Shown: positions 1 to 6,932 of the stretch, one piece after another
Position numbering within the stretch: position 1 is the stretch's first letter
How the letters are laid out: each line of letters begins with the position of its first letter
Assembly: GCA_943370145.1 (NCBI GenBank)
Contig: CALRPY020000101.1
Location: forward strand, 1-8,526
DNA: 8,526 nt
Reading direction: 5' to 3'
DNA from: Ga0077536 sp943370145
GTDB taxonomy: Bacteria > Pseudomonadota > Gammaproteobacteria > Ga0077536
Translations under genes and position numbers: made by a program
The notes under the pieces: generated by a model
The model's input: only the letters and a program-made list of their open reading frames with translations
The model's database searches: none
Told to the model about the DNA's origin: nothing

Positions 1-1337
1 TCACCGCCGCCGACTGCGGCGTCGGCGGGCGCTGCCAGCCGGCCGGTGGGCACTTCGAGGCCTTCGTCCACTGCGCCGGCCTGACGCGTTTCGACGCGCA
101 TCTCGCCGGCGAGGCCAGGACGCACAATCTCGAGGGCACCCGGCACGCCCATGCGCTGGCGCGGCGCCTCGCGATCCCGGCCTTCCATCACCTGAGCACG
201 GCCTACGTCGCCGGCCGCAGCGGCGCGCCGTTCGGCCCCGGCGATCTCGATGCCGGCCAGGCCTTCAACAACCCGTACGAGCAGTCCAAGTTCGAGGCGG
301 AGCGCTGGCTGCGCGGCGCCGCGTCGGAAGACGGCGTTGCCCTCACCGTGTACCGGCCGAGCATCGTCGTCGGCGGTTTTCCCATTGGCGAGAACCAGGC
401 GGTCAGCACCGTCTACACGTTCATGAAGGCGGTGCGGTTCATCCGCGAATGCTGTCGTCGCGACGCCGAATCGGGCCGGGGGCGCTTCGCCCCGCTCGGC
501 TTCGTGCGCGACGGCGAAGACTTCCACATCCCGGTGCGGGTCGCCGCCGATCCGGCGTCGACGGTCAACCTCGTCGCCGTCGACGACGTCGTGGACGCGG
601 TGCTCGGCGGACTCGCCGCGCCCGCGTGCGGCGTGCGCACCGTGCAGCTCACCGGCAGCGACATCTCCCTCGCCGAGATGGAGCACGCCATCTGCGGCCA
701 GATGCGGCTGGGCGGGGTGCGGCTGGTGCCGGCGGAAGCCTTCATCGCGCAACCCCGCAATGCGCTCGAGGCGCACTTCGAGCGCATGACGCAGGTCTAC
801 GCGCCCTACCTGTTCCACAGCCCGCGCTTCACCGGCGCGCGGTCCTCCAGGCCCATCGACCCGGTGCGGCTCACCCGCGACTATCTCGCGCAGGCGCGGC
901 CCGGCCGCAGGTCCGTCCGGCCGACGGTCGGCGCGCTCGCGCTGGGCACGCTCGGCATCGGCGCGCCCCGCGACTACTTCGATGCCCTGGTCAGCGGCGC
1001 CGTGGGCCGGCATTTCCTCGCACGCCACGACTACGTCGACGCCGCAATCGGCTTCTCCCTCGGCGGTGCCGCGCCCTGTGACGTGCGCCTGCGCTTCGCG
1101 GGCGGCAGCGCGCACGAACTGGCGGCGGGCGACACGGCCGAGCTCGACTGCCGCTACCAGCTCGACTCGGCGCTTTTCATGCGCATCGTCCATGGTGAAA
1201 CCGATCTGCGCGCGGCCTTTCTCGCCGGCAAGGTCAAGGTGCAGGGCAACACGGAACTCGCGCTGAAGTTCGGCGCGCTGCTCGGCCAGTACTACAACCG
1301 TATCGACGAGCACGTGATCGCGGAGCTCACGACTTGA
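1..1337 (+). CDS. Thioester-reductase-like extended SDR fused to SCP2-like lipid-binding domain (5' end missing)
   Basis: The reading frame is open from base 3 to the TGA at 1335-1337, so at least 444 residues are present and the start lies upstream. Numbering from the first full codon, residues about 1-310 look like an extended SDR of the NAD_binding_4/thioester-reductase kind: FVHCAGLTRFD (21-31), the catalytic Ser in HLSTAYVAG (63-71), the Tyr/Lys pair in NNPYEQSKFEAER (Y92, K96), then YRPSIVVGG. The N-terminal GxxGxxG NAD(P) motif would be upstream of the window. Residues about 350-444 resemble an SCP2 sterol-carrier domain, ending in a typical GKVKVQGNTELALKFGALL stretch. Family knowledge suggests NAD(P)H-dependent reduction of an acyl thioester to an aldehyde or alcohol; the SCP2 part would hold a lipid. 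A GTG at 348 could be mistaken for the start, but the SDR core clearly begins before it. The stop overlaps the next gene's TTG start. SDR fold confident; SCP2 call good; substrate unknown. Confidence 0.82.
   Translation, partial: TAADCGVGGRCQPAGGHFEAFVHCAGLTRFDAHLAGEARTHNLEGTRHAHALARRLAIPAFHHLSTAYVAGRSGAPFGPGDLDAGQAFNNPYEQSKFEAERWLRGAASEDGVALTVYRPSIVVGGFPIGENQAVSTVYTFMKAVRFIRECCRRDAESGRGRFAPLGFVRDGEDFHIPVRVAADPASTVNLVAVDDVVDAVLGGLAAPACGVRTVQLTGSDISLAEMEHAICGQMRLGGVRLVPAEAFIAQPRNALEAHFERMTQVYAPYLFHSPRFTGARSSRPIDPVRLTRDYLAQARPGRRSVRPTVGALALGTLGIGAPRDYFDALVSGAVGRHFLARHDYVDAAIGFSLGGAAPCDVRLRFAGGSAHELAAGDTAELDCRYQLDSALFMRIVHGETDLRAAFLAGKVKVQGNTELALKFGALLGQYYNRIDEHVIAELTT
1322..1325 (+). promoter_or_regulatory. 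Ribosome binding site (GGAG) for the TTG-started exporter gene
   Basis: GGAG lies 8 bases before the TTG at 1334, inside the end of the preceding gene. It supports this rare start codon, which overlaps the upstream TGA as TTGA. No other start nearby in this frame keeps the first transmembrane segment with a comparable site. Confidence 0.6.
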
Positions 1338-3406
1338 ACCGCCCGACCGCCCTCGCGCTCGCGCTCATCGAACGATGGCCCGGCGCGGTTGTCACGGCCT
1401 TCGTCGCCGGCGCCCTCGCGCTGCTGCTTGCGGCCGGCGGCTTCCGCATCGGGCACAGCTACGCGGACTGGATCGATCGTGACGATCCGTCCTGGCACGC
1501 CTATCGCGCGATGCGCGCGGACTTCGGCGACGCGGACACCATCGTCGCCGCCTTTGAGCGTCGCCGCCTGACCGCCGGCCGCATGGCGGGCTATTACGAA
1601 CTGATCGATGCGCTGCGCACCCGGCCCGGCGTGATGGACGTCTTCGAGCCGGCCGAGCTCTTCCTCGGCGCCGATGCCGGGACGCCCCCGGTGTCGCTCA
1701 ATATCGAGGACCTGCGCGCGCAGCTCGCGACCGCCACGCCCGACTACCGCAACGTGCTGGTGTCGCGCGACGTCGAGATCCTGAGTCCGCTCCTGCTGCT
1801 CGACCCGGCGCAGCCGGCGACGCATGCCGGGATCCTCGCAAGCCTGCAGGACGGCCTGCAGGCGCTCGGCCTCGAGCCCGCGCTCGCCGGCACCGTGGTC
1901 TTCGCCGAGACCCTGAAGCACGCGATCGCCAGCGACCTCGCGCGTGTCGTCGCCCTGTTGCTCGCGTCGTCCTCGCTGCTCCTGCTGTATTTCTTCCGCG
2001 ACCCCGTGCTCTGCGCCGTCGTGTTCGCCGGCATCGCGATCGCGGTCGTCTGTTCGCTGGCGCTGTGCACGGGGCTCGGCCTGTCGGTGAACCTGCTGAC
2101 GCTGCTGCTGGTGCCGCTCGTCTTCTGCGTGAGCCTGACGACGGCGATCCACCTGTTCGCGCGGCGCGACGCGGGCCATTGGCGTCTGCGCGAGGCCTAC
2201 CCGGCGGTCGTGCGGCCGCTCACGGTCGCGACGGTCACGACCGCCCTCGGCTGCCTCGCCTTCGCCAACGCGCCGCAGTCGATCATCGCGCGCATGGGGC
2301 TCGCGATGCCGGCGGCCGTCGGCTTCACCTTCCTGACCTCGATGCTGTTCGTGCCCGCGGCGCTGGGCCTTGCGGGACGCCTCGAGCGCATGCCGCGCGT
2401 GCGCGTGCCCCGTGCGCTGGCGGGCCAAGCCGCACGCCGCACGGCCAGTGCAGCGCTCGTGCTGCTGACCCTCGCCGCCGTCTGCGCGCTGCCGCGAATC
2501 ACGCGCGATCCGGATGCCCTGCATTTCTTTGCGGACGACTCGGTGCTGGTGCGTGCGTATCGCGGCATCGAGGACCGCGTGACGGGGCTCCTCGTCGTCG
2601 ATCTCGTCATCCGCAGCGCCGACGGCGCACGGGTCGACCAGGGCACGGCGCGCACGGCCATCGAAGACTTCCTGGCCGAGCTGCGCACGCTGCCGGAGGT
2701 CACGACCGTCGTCGCCGGTTACGATCTCCTGCGCATCGCCGGCCCGGACGCGGCGACGCCGCTGGGCACCGCGTTCTTCAACGCGCGCCGCGACGCCACC
2801 CGCGTGTCGCTGCGCGTGCGCAACGTCGACAGCCGCCCGTGGCGTGAACTCACGCACGCGATCCGCGCCCGCTGGAAGGCGCCGCCGGGTCTCGCCCTGA
2901 CCGTCACCGGGCTCATTCCGCTGATCCTCGACGCCCAGGACCGCCTGCTCCACGTGCAGAGCCTGACCCTGCTCGCGGGCCTCGGACTCGCCTGCCTGCT
3001 GCTGCTGCCGTTCTTCCGCACGCCGCGCCTCCTCGGGCTCGCGGTCGTCGCCACCTTCGTGCCGCTGGTCGTGACCGCCGGCGCGATGGTGTGGCTCGGC
3101 TTCGCGATCAACGCGATCAACCTGTTCGTCGGCAGCGTGATCCTCGGCCTGGTCGTCGACGACGCGATCTACCTGCTGCACGCCTACCGGGAGAGCGGCG
3201 ACATCGAGGCCGCGCTCGCCGAGGTCGGCAGCGCGCTGGGGATCACGTCGCTGACGGTCGGCCTCGCCTTCGTGACCCTCGCCTGCTCGCAACTGGTGCC
3301 GATCCGGCAGTTCGGTCTCCTGTCCGCCATCGCGGTCGCGAGCGCCTGGGTCACCCATACCTGCCTGGTCCCGACGCTGGTCGAACTCGGCGGGCGGCGC
3401 GCATGA
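1334..3406 (+). CDS. RND superfamily (MMPL/HAE3-like) membrane exporter
   Basis: A 690-residue inner-membrane protein with the duplicated RND layout. One helix (about 17-36) is followed by a soluble loop (about 37-200), then helices at about 203-221, 224-245, 250-275, 295-312 and 322-347. The second half repeats this: helix 370-386, loop 387-538, helices about 540-560, 566-588, 590-615, 636-652 and 658-682. GLVVDDAIYLLHAYRES (605-621) carries the paired acidic residues (D609, D610) that support proton coupling in RND proteins. The equivalent first-half stretch, PLVFCVSLTTAIHLF (261-275), lacks an acidic pair. Family members move lipids, hopanoids or hydrophobic compounds across or out of the inner membrane. 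The length is shorter than tripartite AcrB-type pumps (over 1000 residues) and fits MMPL/HAE3 proteins. The TTG start overlaps the previous stop and the ATGA overlap leads into the next gene. Its operon partners suggest a lipid-like substrate; this is inference. Confidence 0.88.
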   Translation: MNRPTALALALIERWPGAVVTAFVAGALALLLAAGGFRIGHSYADWIDRDDPSWHAYRAMRADFGDADTIVAAFERRRLTAGRMAGYYELIDALRTRPGVMDVFEPAELFLGADAGTPPVSLNIEDLRAQLATATPDYRNVLVSRDVEILSPLLLLDPAQPATHAGILASLQDGLQALGLEPALAGTVVFAETLKHAIASDLARVVALLLASSSLLLLYFFRDPVLCAVVFAGIAIAVVCSLALCTGLGLSVNLLTLLLVPLVFCVSLTTAIHLFARRDAGHWRLREAYPAVVRPLTVATVTTALGCLAFANAPQSIIARMGLAMPAAVGFTFLTSMLFVPAALGLAGRLERMPRVRVPRALAGQAARRTASAALVLLTLAAVCALPRITRDPDALHFFADDSVLVRAYRGIEDRVTGLLVVDLVIRSADGARVDQGTARTAIEDFLAELRTLPEVTTVVAGYDLLRIAGPDAATPLGTAFFNARRDATRVSLRVRNVDSRPWRELTHAIRARWKAPPGLALTVTGLIPLILDAQDRLLHVQSLTLLAGLGLACLLLLPFFRTPRLLGLAVVATFVPLVVTAGAMVWLGFAINAINLFVGSVILGLVVDDAIYLLHAYRESGDIEAALAEVGSALGITSLTVGLAFVTLACSQLVPIRQFGLLSAIAVASAWVTHTCLVPTLVELGGRRA

Positions 3407-4464
3407 AGGCGTGGCTGCGCGCGGTGCTCGCCGCGCATTTCGACCCCGGACACGGCAGCCCCTACTGGCTCGCGCGCGAGCGCGAACTCGGCTTCAGCGT
3501 GCTCGACCGCGTGCACGACATCGATGACCTTGCGCTGCTCGGGCCCTTCGATCTCGACGCGCTGAACCGGCACCCCGTCGAGGACTTCCTGCCTCGCGCG
3601 CTGCACTCGGCCAGCGGTCTCGTCTTTGCCGAGACCGGCGGGACCAGCGGCGAACCACGCACCACCGCGTATTCGACCGCCGACTTCCACGCGGCCTTCG
3701 TCGAACCGTTCATCGCGAAACTCGATGCCGGCCTGCTGCCTGACGGCGGCCGCTGGTTGTGGCTCGGCCCCTCCGGGCCCCACGTGATCGGCAAGGCCGC
3801 GCAACGCATCGCGTTCCTGACCACCGGCAGCGACGCCTTCAGCGTCGACTTCGATCCGCGCTGGTTCCGCCGCCTGACCCCCGGCTCGCTCGCGCGCAAC
3901 CGCTATCTCGATCATGTGCTCGAGCAGGCGCTGCGCATCCTGCGCCAGCAGGATATTCGCTACCTGTTCTGCACGCCGGTGGTGCTGACCCTGCTTGCGG
4001 CCCGCATGGATGATGCGCAGCGCGCCCGCGTGCGGCTCATCTATCTGGGCGGCATGCCGCTCGTGCCAGACGCGATGCGCGGGATCGGCGCCGCCTTCCC
4101 GGCGGCGCACTGCCTCGCCGGTTACGGCAACACGCTGTTCGGCGTGACGCACCAGGCGCGATGGGTGGCGGCGGATTCGGCCGCACTCGCCGCGCCCCCG
4201 CGTTACCTCCCGGACACCGCGCGGCTCGTCGTGCGCATCGTGCCGGCGTCCGGCGCGTCGCCGGCCGAGCGGCTTGCGCAGCGCTGCGCGCCGGGTGAGC
4301 GCGGCCAGGTCGTCATGCACCGGCTGGATCCTTCCGGCTTCCTGCCCTGCGTGATGGAACGCGATGCGGCCGTGCGTATTCCACTGCCCGATGGCCAGGA
4401 CGGGCTCGAAGACCCGCGCCCCCTGGACGGGCCCAGTTTCAAAATCGACACGGGAATCTACTGA
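3403..4464 (+). CDS. Acyl-activating enzyme, LuxE/PaaK-like (ANL superfamily N-domain only)
   Basis: This is a 353-residue protein starting at the ATG that overlaps the exporter stop (ATGA). The frame is open further upstream, but that part lies wholly inside the exporter gene. ETGGTSGEPRTT (77-88) matches the Ser/Thr/Gly-rich phosphate-binding loop of adenylate-forming enzymes, and AGYGNTLFG (239-247) matches the YG-T/E motif that follows a beta strand (RLIYLGGMPL, 211-220). CVMERDAAVRI (316-326) sits where the R-D-G hinge region is expected. The protein ends soon after, so the mobile C-terminal domain with the catalytic lysine of full acyl-CoA ligases is missing. Length and truncation resemble LuxE acyl-protein synthetases (about 370 residues) more than phenylacetate-CoA ligases (about 430). 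The likely role is ATP-dependent activation of a carboxylic acid for transfer to a thiol, feeding the reductase encoded upstream. No Cys is seen at the extreme C-terminus, where LuxE carries its acyl-accepting Cys. Fold fairly sure; substrate and acceptor unknown. Confidence 0.72.
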   Translation: MKAWLRAVLAAHFDPGHGSPYWLARERELGFSVLDRVHDIDDLALLGPFDLDALNRHPVEDFLPRALHSASGLVFAETGGTSGEPRTTAYSTADFHAAFVEPFIAKLDAGLLPDGGRWLWLGPSGPHVIGKAAQRIAFLTTGSDAFSVDFDPRWFRRLTPGSLARNRYLDHVLEQALRILRQQDIRYLFCTPVVLTLLAARMDDAQRARVRLIYLGGMPLVPDAMRGIGAAFPAAHCLAGYGNTLFGVTHQARWVAADSAALAAPPRYLPDTARLVVRIVPASGASPAERLAQRCAPGERGQVVMHRLDPSGFLPCVMERDAAVRIPLPDGQDGLEDPRPLDGPSFKIDTGIY

Positions 4465-4465
4465 C

Positions 4466-5779
4466 ATGCAGCCGACAACATCGGACACGGTCGAGGCGAT
4501 GCTCGCGCTCAAGCGCGAATACCTGATGCCCTGCGTATTCCACTTCTTCAGGAAGCCCATGGTGCTCGAGCGCGGTGAAGCCTGCCGCGTGTACGACACC
4601 GACGGCCGTGCCTATCTCGACTGCTACGCCGGCGTCGGCGTCAGCAATTGCGGCCACGCCGAGCCGTCAATCGTCGCGCGCGCGGTCGCGCAGCTCGGCA
4701 GGCTGGCGCACACCACGACCATCTACCTGACCGCGCCGATGCTGAAGCTCGCCGAGTCGCTCGCGAAATTCATCGGCGGCGGACCCACGCGCAGCTTCTT
4801 CTGCACCAGCGGTTCCGAGGCGAACGAAACAGCGCTGCTGCTCGCGAAGCTCGCGACCGGCCGCAACGCGTTCATCTCGCTGTCGCGCTCGCTGCACGGC
4901 CGGACCTATCTCACGAGCGGCGTCACCGGCATGGCCTTCTGGCGCGCGGACCCCGAACCGCCGACCAACGTGCACTTCGCGCCGAGCCCGACCTGCGGCG
5001 ACTGTCCGCTGAAGCGGCAGTTCCCGTCGTGCGGCCTCGCCTGCGCCGAGGCGGTGGGCGACATCCTGCGCGCGCATCCCGGTGAGGTCGCGGCCTTCAT
5101 CGCCGAGCCCGTGCAGGGCAACGGCGGCATCAACGTGCCGCCGCCCGGCTATTTCGAGCGCGTGCAGGCCATCCTGCGCGAGCACGGCGCGCTGCTGATC
5201 ATGGACGAGGCCCAGACGGGCTTCTGCCGCACCGGCAAGCGCTTCGGCCACCAGCACTGGGACATCCGGCCCGACATGATCACGGTGTGCAAGGCGCTCG
5301 GGAACGGCCTGCCGATCGCCGCGCTGGTCGCGACCAACGAAGTCGCGGCCGCCTACACCAAACCCGGCGCATCGACCTTCGGCGGCAATCTCGTCTGCGC
5401 GAGCGCCGCGCTCGCGACGCTGGACTTCATGCGCGAGCACAAGCTCGAACAGGCCGCGGAGGCCGCGGGGCGGCGCCTCCGCGCCGGGCTCGACGCGCTG
5501 GCGCAGCGGCACGCCTGCATGGCGCAGGTGCGCGGCCTCGGCCTCATGCTCGGCGTCGAACTGGTGGACGCGCGCGGCGAACCGGCCGGCCCGCTGCTGG
5601 ACGACGTACTCGAAGCACTGAAAGATCGCGGGGTGCTGGTCGGCAAGACCGGCCCCGGGCGCAACGTGCTGACGCTGATGCCGCCGCTGGTGATCACGAA
5701 CGAGGAGATCGACATCGTGCTGGAAACCCTCGACGAGGTGTTCGAACGGGTGCAGGCGGGCGCGGAGGCGGGCAGGTGA
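4466..5779 (+). CDS. Class III PLP-dependent aminotransferase, AGXT2-like
   Basis: A 437-residue protein. The ATG is one base after the previous stop and about 10 bases after a weak GGGAA site. Fold type I class III landmarks are in order: DCYAGVGVSNCGH (52-64), CTSGSEANE (113-121, PLP phosphate loop), HGRT (144-147), FIAEPVQGNGG (211-221), MDEAQTGFCRTG (246-257, with D247 for the pyridine nitrogen) and VCKALGNGLPIAA (274-286), where K276 is the expected Schiff-base lysine; TFGGN follows at 304-308. Length is normal for the family. Members use an amino acid such as alanine or glutamate as amino donor, and often accept omega-amines, beta-amino acids or aldehydes. An insert with four cysteines, C177/C180/C189/C193, resembles a metal-site spacing and occurs in some AGXT2-like relatives. 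Placed between an acyl-activating enzyme and a reductase, an aldehyde substrate is plausible. The gene ends in GTGA, overlapping the DUF547 start. Family call is very strong; specificity is inferred. Confidence 0.93.
   Translation: MQPTTSDTVEAMLALKREYLMPCVFHFFRKPMVLERGEACRVYDTDGRAYLDCYAGVGVSNCGHAEPSIVARAVAQLGRLAHTTTIYLTAPMLKLAESLAKFIGGGPTRSFFCTSGSEANETALLLAKLATGRNAFISLSRSLHGRTYLTSGVTGMAFWRADPEPPTNVHFAPSPTCGDCPLKRQFPSCGLACAEAVGDILRAHPGEVAAFIAEPVQGNGGINVPPPGYFERVQAILREHGALLIMDEAQTGFCRTGKRFGHQHWDIRPDMITVCKALGNGLPIAALVATNEVAAAYTKPGASTFGGNLVCASAALATLDFMREHKLEQAAEAAGRRLRAGLDALAQRHACMAQVRGLGLMLGVELVDARGEPAGPLLDDVLEALKDRGVLVGKTGPGRNVLTLMPPLVITNEEIDIVLETLDEVFERVQAGAEAGR
5764..5768 (+). promoter_or_regulatory. 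Strong ribosome binding site (GGAGG) before the DUF547 gene
   Basis: GGAGG lies 7 bases before the GTG at 5776, within the last codons of the aminotransferase gene. It decides the GTG start, which places a signal peptide directly at the N-terminus and overlaps the upstream TGA. Confidence 0.7.
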
Positions 5780-6534
5780 GCCGCGTCACGCGCAGCCCGG
5801 GCCTCAAAGGCGTGGTCGCCGGCCTGCTGCTGGCGCTCGCCGGCGGCGCGTCCGCCGCCGAGCCGGACTGGCAGGTCTACGCCGAGGTCCTCGCCGCGCA
5901 CGTCGCGCCGGGTGAACGCAACGGCGTGCGGCTCAATCTCGTCGACTACGCCGCGCTGCGGGCCGACCCGCGATTCGCCGCGGTCGTGGACCTGGTGCAG
6001 GCCTGGCCGCTCGCGCAACTGGCGACGCCGCAGGAACGGCTCGCCTTCCACATCAACGCCTACAACATCCTCGCGCTGCAGACGGTCGCCGCGCACTGGC
6101 CGCTGGACAGCATCAAGGATGTGGGCAGCCTGCTCAAGCCGGTGTGGAAGCGTCCGGCCGGGCGGCTTGGCGGGGAAACCGTGAGCCTCGACGACATCGA
6201 GCACGGGGTCCTGCGCAAGCTGGGCGAGCCGCGCATGCACTTCGCGATTGTCTGCGCGTCGGTGAGCTGTCCCGATCTGCGTGCCGAACCCTATTCGGCG
6301 GCCAGGCTCGACGCCCAGCTCGACGACCAGGTGAAGGCCTTCCTCGCGAACGACGGCAAGGGTCTGCGGGTCGACGGCGACACGGTGCAGGTGTCGAAGA
6401 TCTTCGACTGGTTCGGCGGGGATTTCGACACGTCGGGCGGTGCCGGCGCCTTCATCCGCAAATACCATCCGCTGGCCGAGGACGTGGAGATCGAAGCGGA
6501 CATCGACTACGACTGGTCCGTCAACGCACGCTAG
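5776..6534 (+). CDS. Secreted DUF547 family protein
   Basis: A 252-residue protein starting at GTG (overlap GTGA with the aminotransferase stop), set by a GGAGG site 7 bases upstream. Residues 1-28 form a classical signal peptide: basic start, hydrophobic VVAGLLLALAGG, then an ASA cleavage motif, so the mature protein should be periplasmic. No lipobox Cys is seen. DUF547 landmarks follow in order: LVDYAAL (55-61), AFHINAYNILALQTV (90-104), SLDDIEHGVLRKL (137-149), MHFAIVCASVSCPDLR (154-169) and VSKIFDWFGGDF (206-217). Conserved His, Asp/Glu and Cys (C160, C165) positions hint at an active or metal site, but no reaction is established for this family as far as I know. The length is typical. 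As the last gene of the operon, it may act on or bind the exported product in the periplasm; that is inference from position only. Confidence 0.88.
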   Translation: MSRVTRSPGLKGVVAGLLLALAGGASAAEPDWQVYAEVLAAHVAPGERNGVRLNLVDYAALRADPRFAAVVDLVQAWPLAQLATPQERLAFHINAYNILALQTVAAHWPLDSIKDVGSLLKPVWKRPAGRLGGETVSLDDIEHGVLRKLGEPRMHFAIVCASVSCPDLRAEPYSAARLDAQLDDQVKAFLANDGKGLRVDGDTVQVSKIFDWFGGDFDTSGGAGAFIRKYHPLAEDVEIEADIDYDWSVNAR

Positions 6535-6646
6535 GCAGGCTGCACGGCGCGTGCACTGGACCCGCACGACCGGGGCGTGGCCCGTAACTTTCAGGGCGCC
6601 CGCGCCGTCCCAGCGACATCGAGTCAGGAAAAAGGCAGGTGTCGCG

Positions 6647-6784
6647 ATGAGTTGGATTCTTCCCCTGGTCTGCGTGGGCGTGATGCTCGTGATGATGTTG
6701 GTCATGTGCCGTGGTGGCTGCAACTGCGGATGCCGGCCCCGCGACGGGTCGCAGGACGCGGCGCCCGGACGGGAGGCGGACTGA
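6647..6784 (+). CDS. Small single-pass membrane protein with Cys-rich tail
   Basis: A 45-residue ORF starting at an ATG. It has one hydrophobic segment (ILPLVCVGVMLVMMLVM, residues 4-20), then a short motif CRGGCNCGCRP with four cysteines in eight residues (C21, C25, C27, C29) and a polar acidic end. AGG at 6637-6639, seven bases before the ATG, is a modest ribosome binding site. It lies 112 bases after the DUF547 stop and could be read by operon run-through or alone. No promoter or clear terminator was seen in that gap, only a 5-bp hairpin at 6541-6555 with no T run. The shape suggests a membrane-anchored peptide with thiols near the membrane surface, perhaps metal binding or disulfide-linked. 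I do not recognise a named family. A longer in-frame ORF from 6440 overlaps the DUF547 gene and is not favoured. Confidence 0.6.
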   Translation: MSWILPLVCVGVMLVMMLVMCRGGCNCGCRPRDGSQDAAPGREAD

Positions 6785-6833
6785 ACCCGGCCGGGGGGCA
6801 GGTGTCATGCGGCGCCGCCTTCGCGGTCCATCG

Positions 6834-6862
6834 GCCGCTTCCCCGTCACGGGACGTTATACT
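6834..6862 (+). promoter_or_regulatory. Candidate sigma70-type promoter for the flavin oxidoreductase gene
   Basis: TATACT at 6857-6862 is a near-consensus -10 box in very GC-rich surroundings, about 70 bases before the ATG at 6933. The -35 region about 17 bases upstream (6834-6839) shows no good TTGACA match, so it is weak or needs an activator. The leader after it contains GC-rich segments but no recognised riboswitch. Confidence 0.45.
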
Positions 6863-6932
6863 CGGCCCGCGTGTCCCCGCAGCCGCGGCAGGGCCCGGCC
6901 GAATCAATCTTCCCGATATCGAGAAAGTGTCC

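Noticed and set aside
348..1337. GTG at 348 as the start of a separate 329-residue gene
   Set aside because: The same frame stays open to base 3 and carries the SDR active-site Ser, Tyr and Lys upstream of this GTG, so the true start is outside the window.
1292..3358. Minus-strand 688-codon open frame opposite the exporter gene
   Set aside because: The translation is a low-complexity Arg/Glu/Gln/Asp-rich string typical of the antisense of a high-GC gene. The + strand frame encodes a clear RND protein with correctly placed membrane helices.
3184..4599. Minus-strand 471-codon open frame
   Set aside because: It spans the junctions of three well-supported + strand genes and shows no domain or plausible start signal; it is a GC-bias shadow.
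6541..6555. TGCAC-GGCGC-GTGCA hairpin just after the DUF547 stop as an operon terminator
   Set aside because: The stem is only 5 bp and no T run follows, so it is too weak to call.
5353..6723. Minus-strand 456-codon open frame over the aminotransferase/DUF547 junction
   Set aside because: It lies across two convincing genes and has no recognisable motif.
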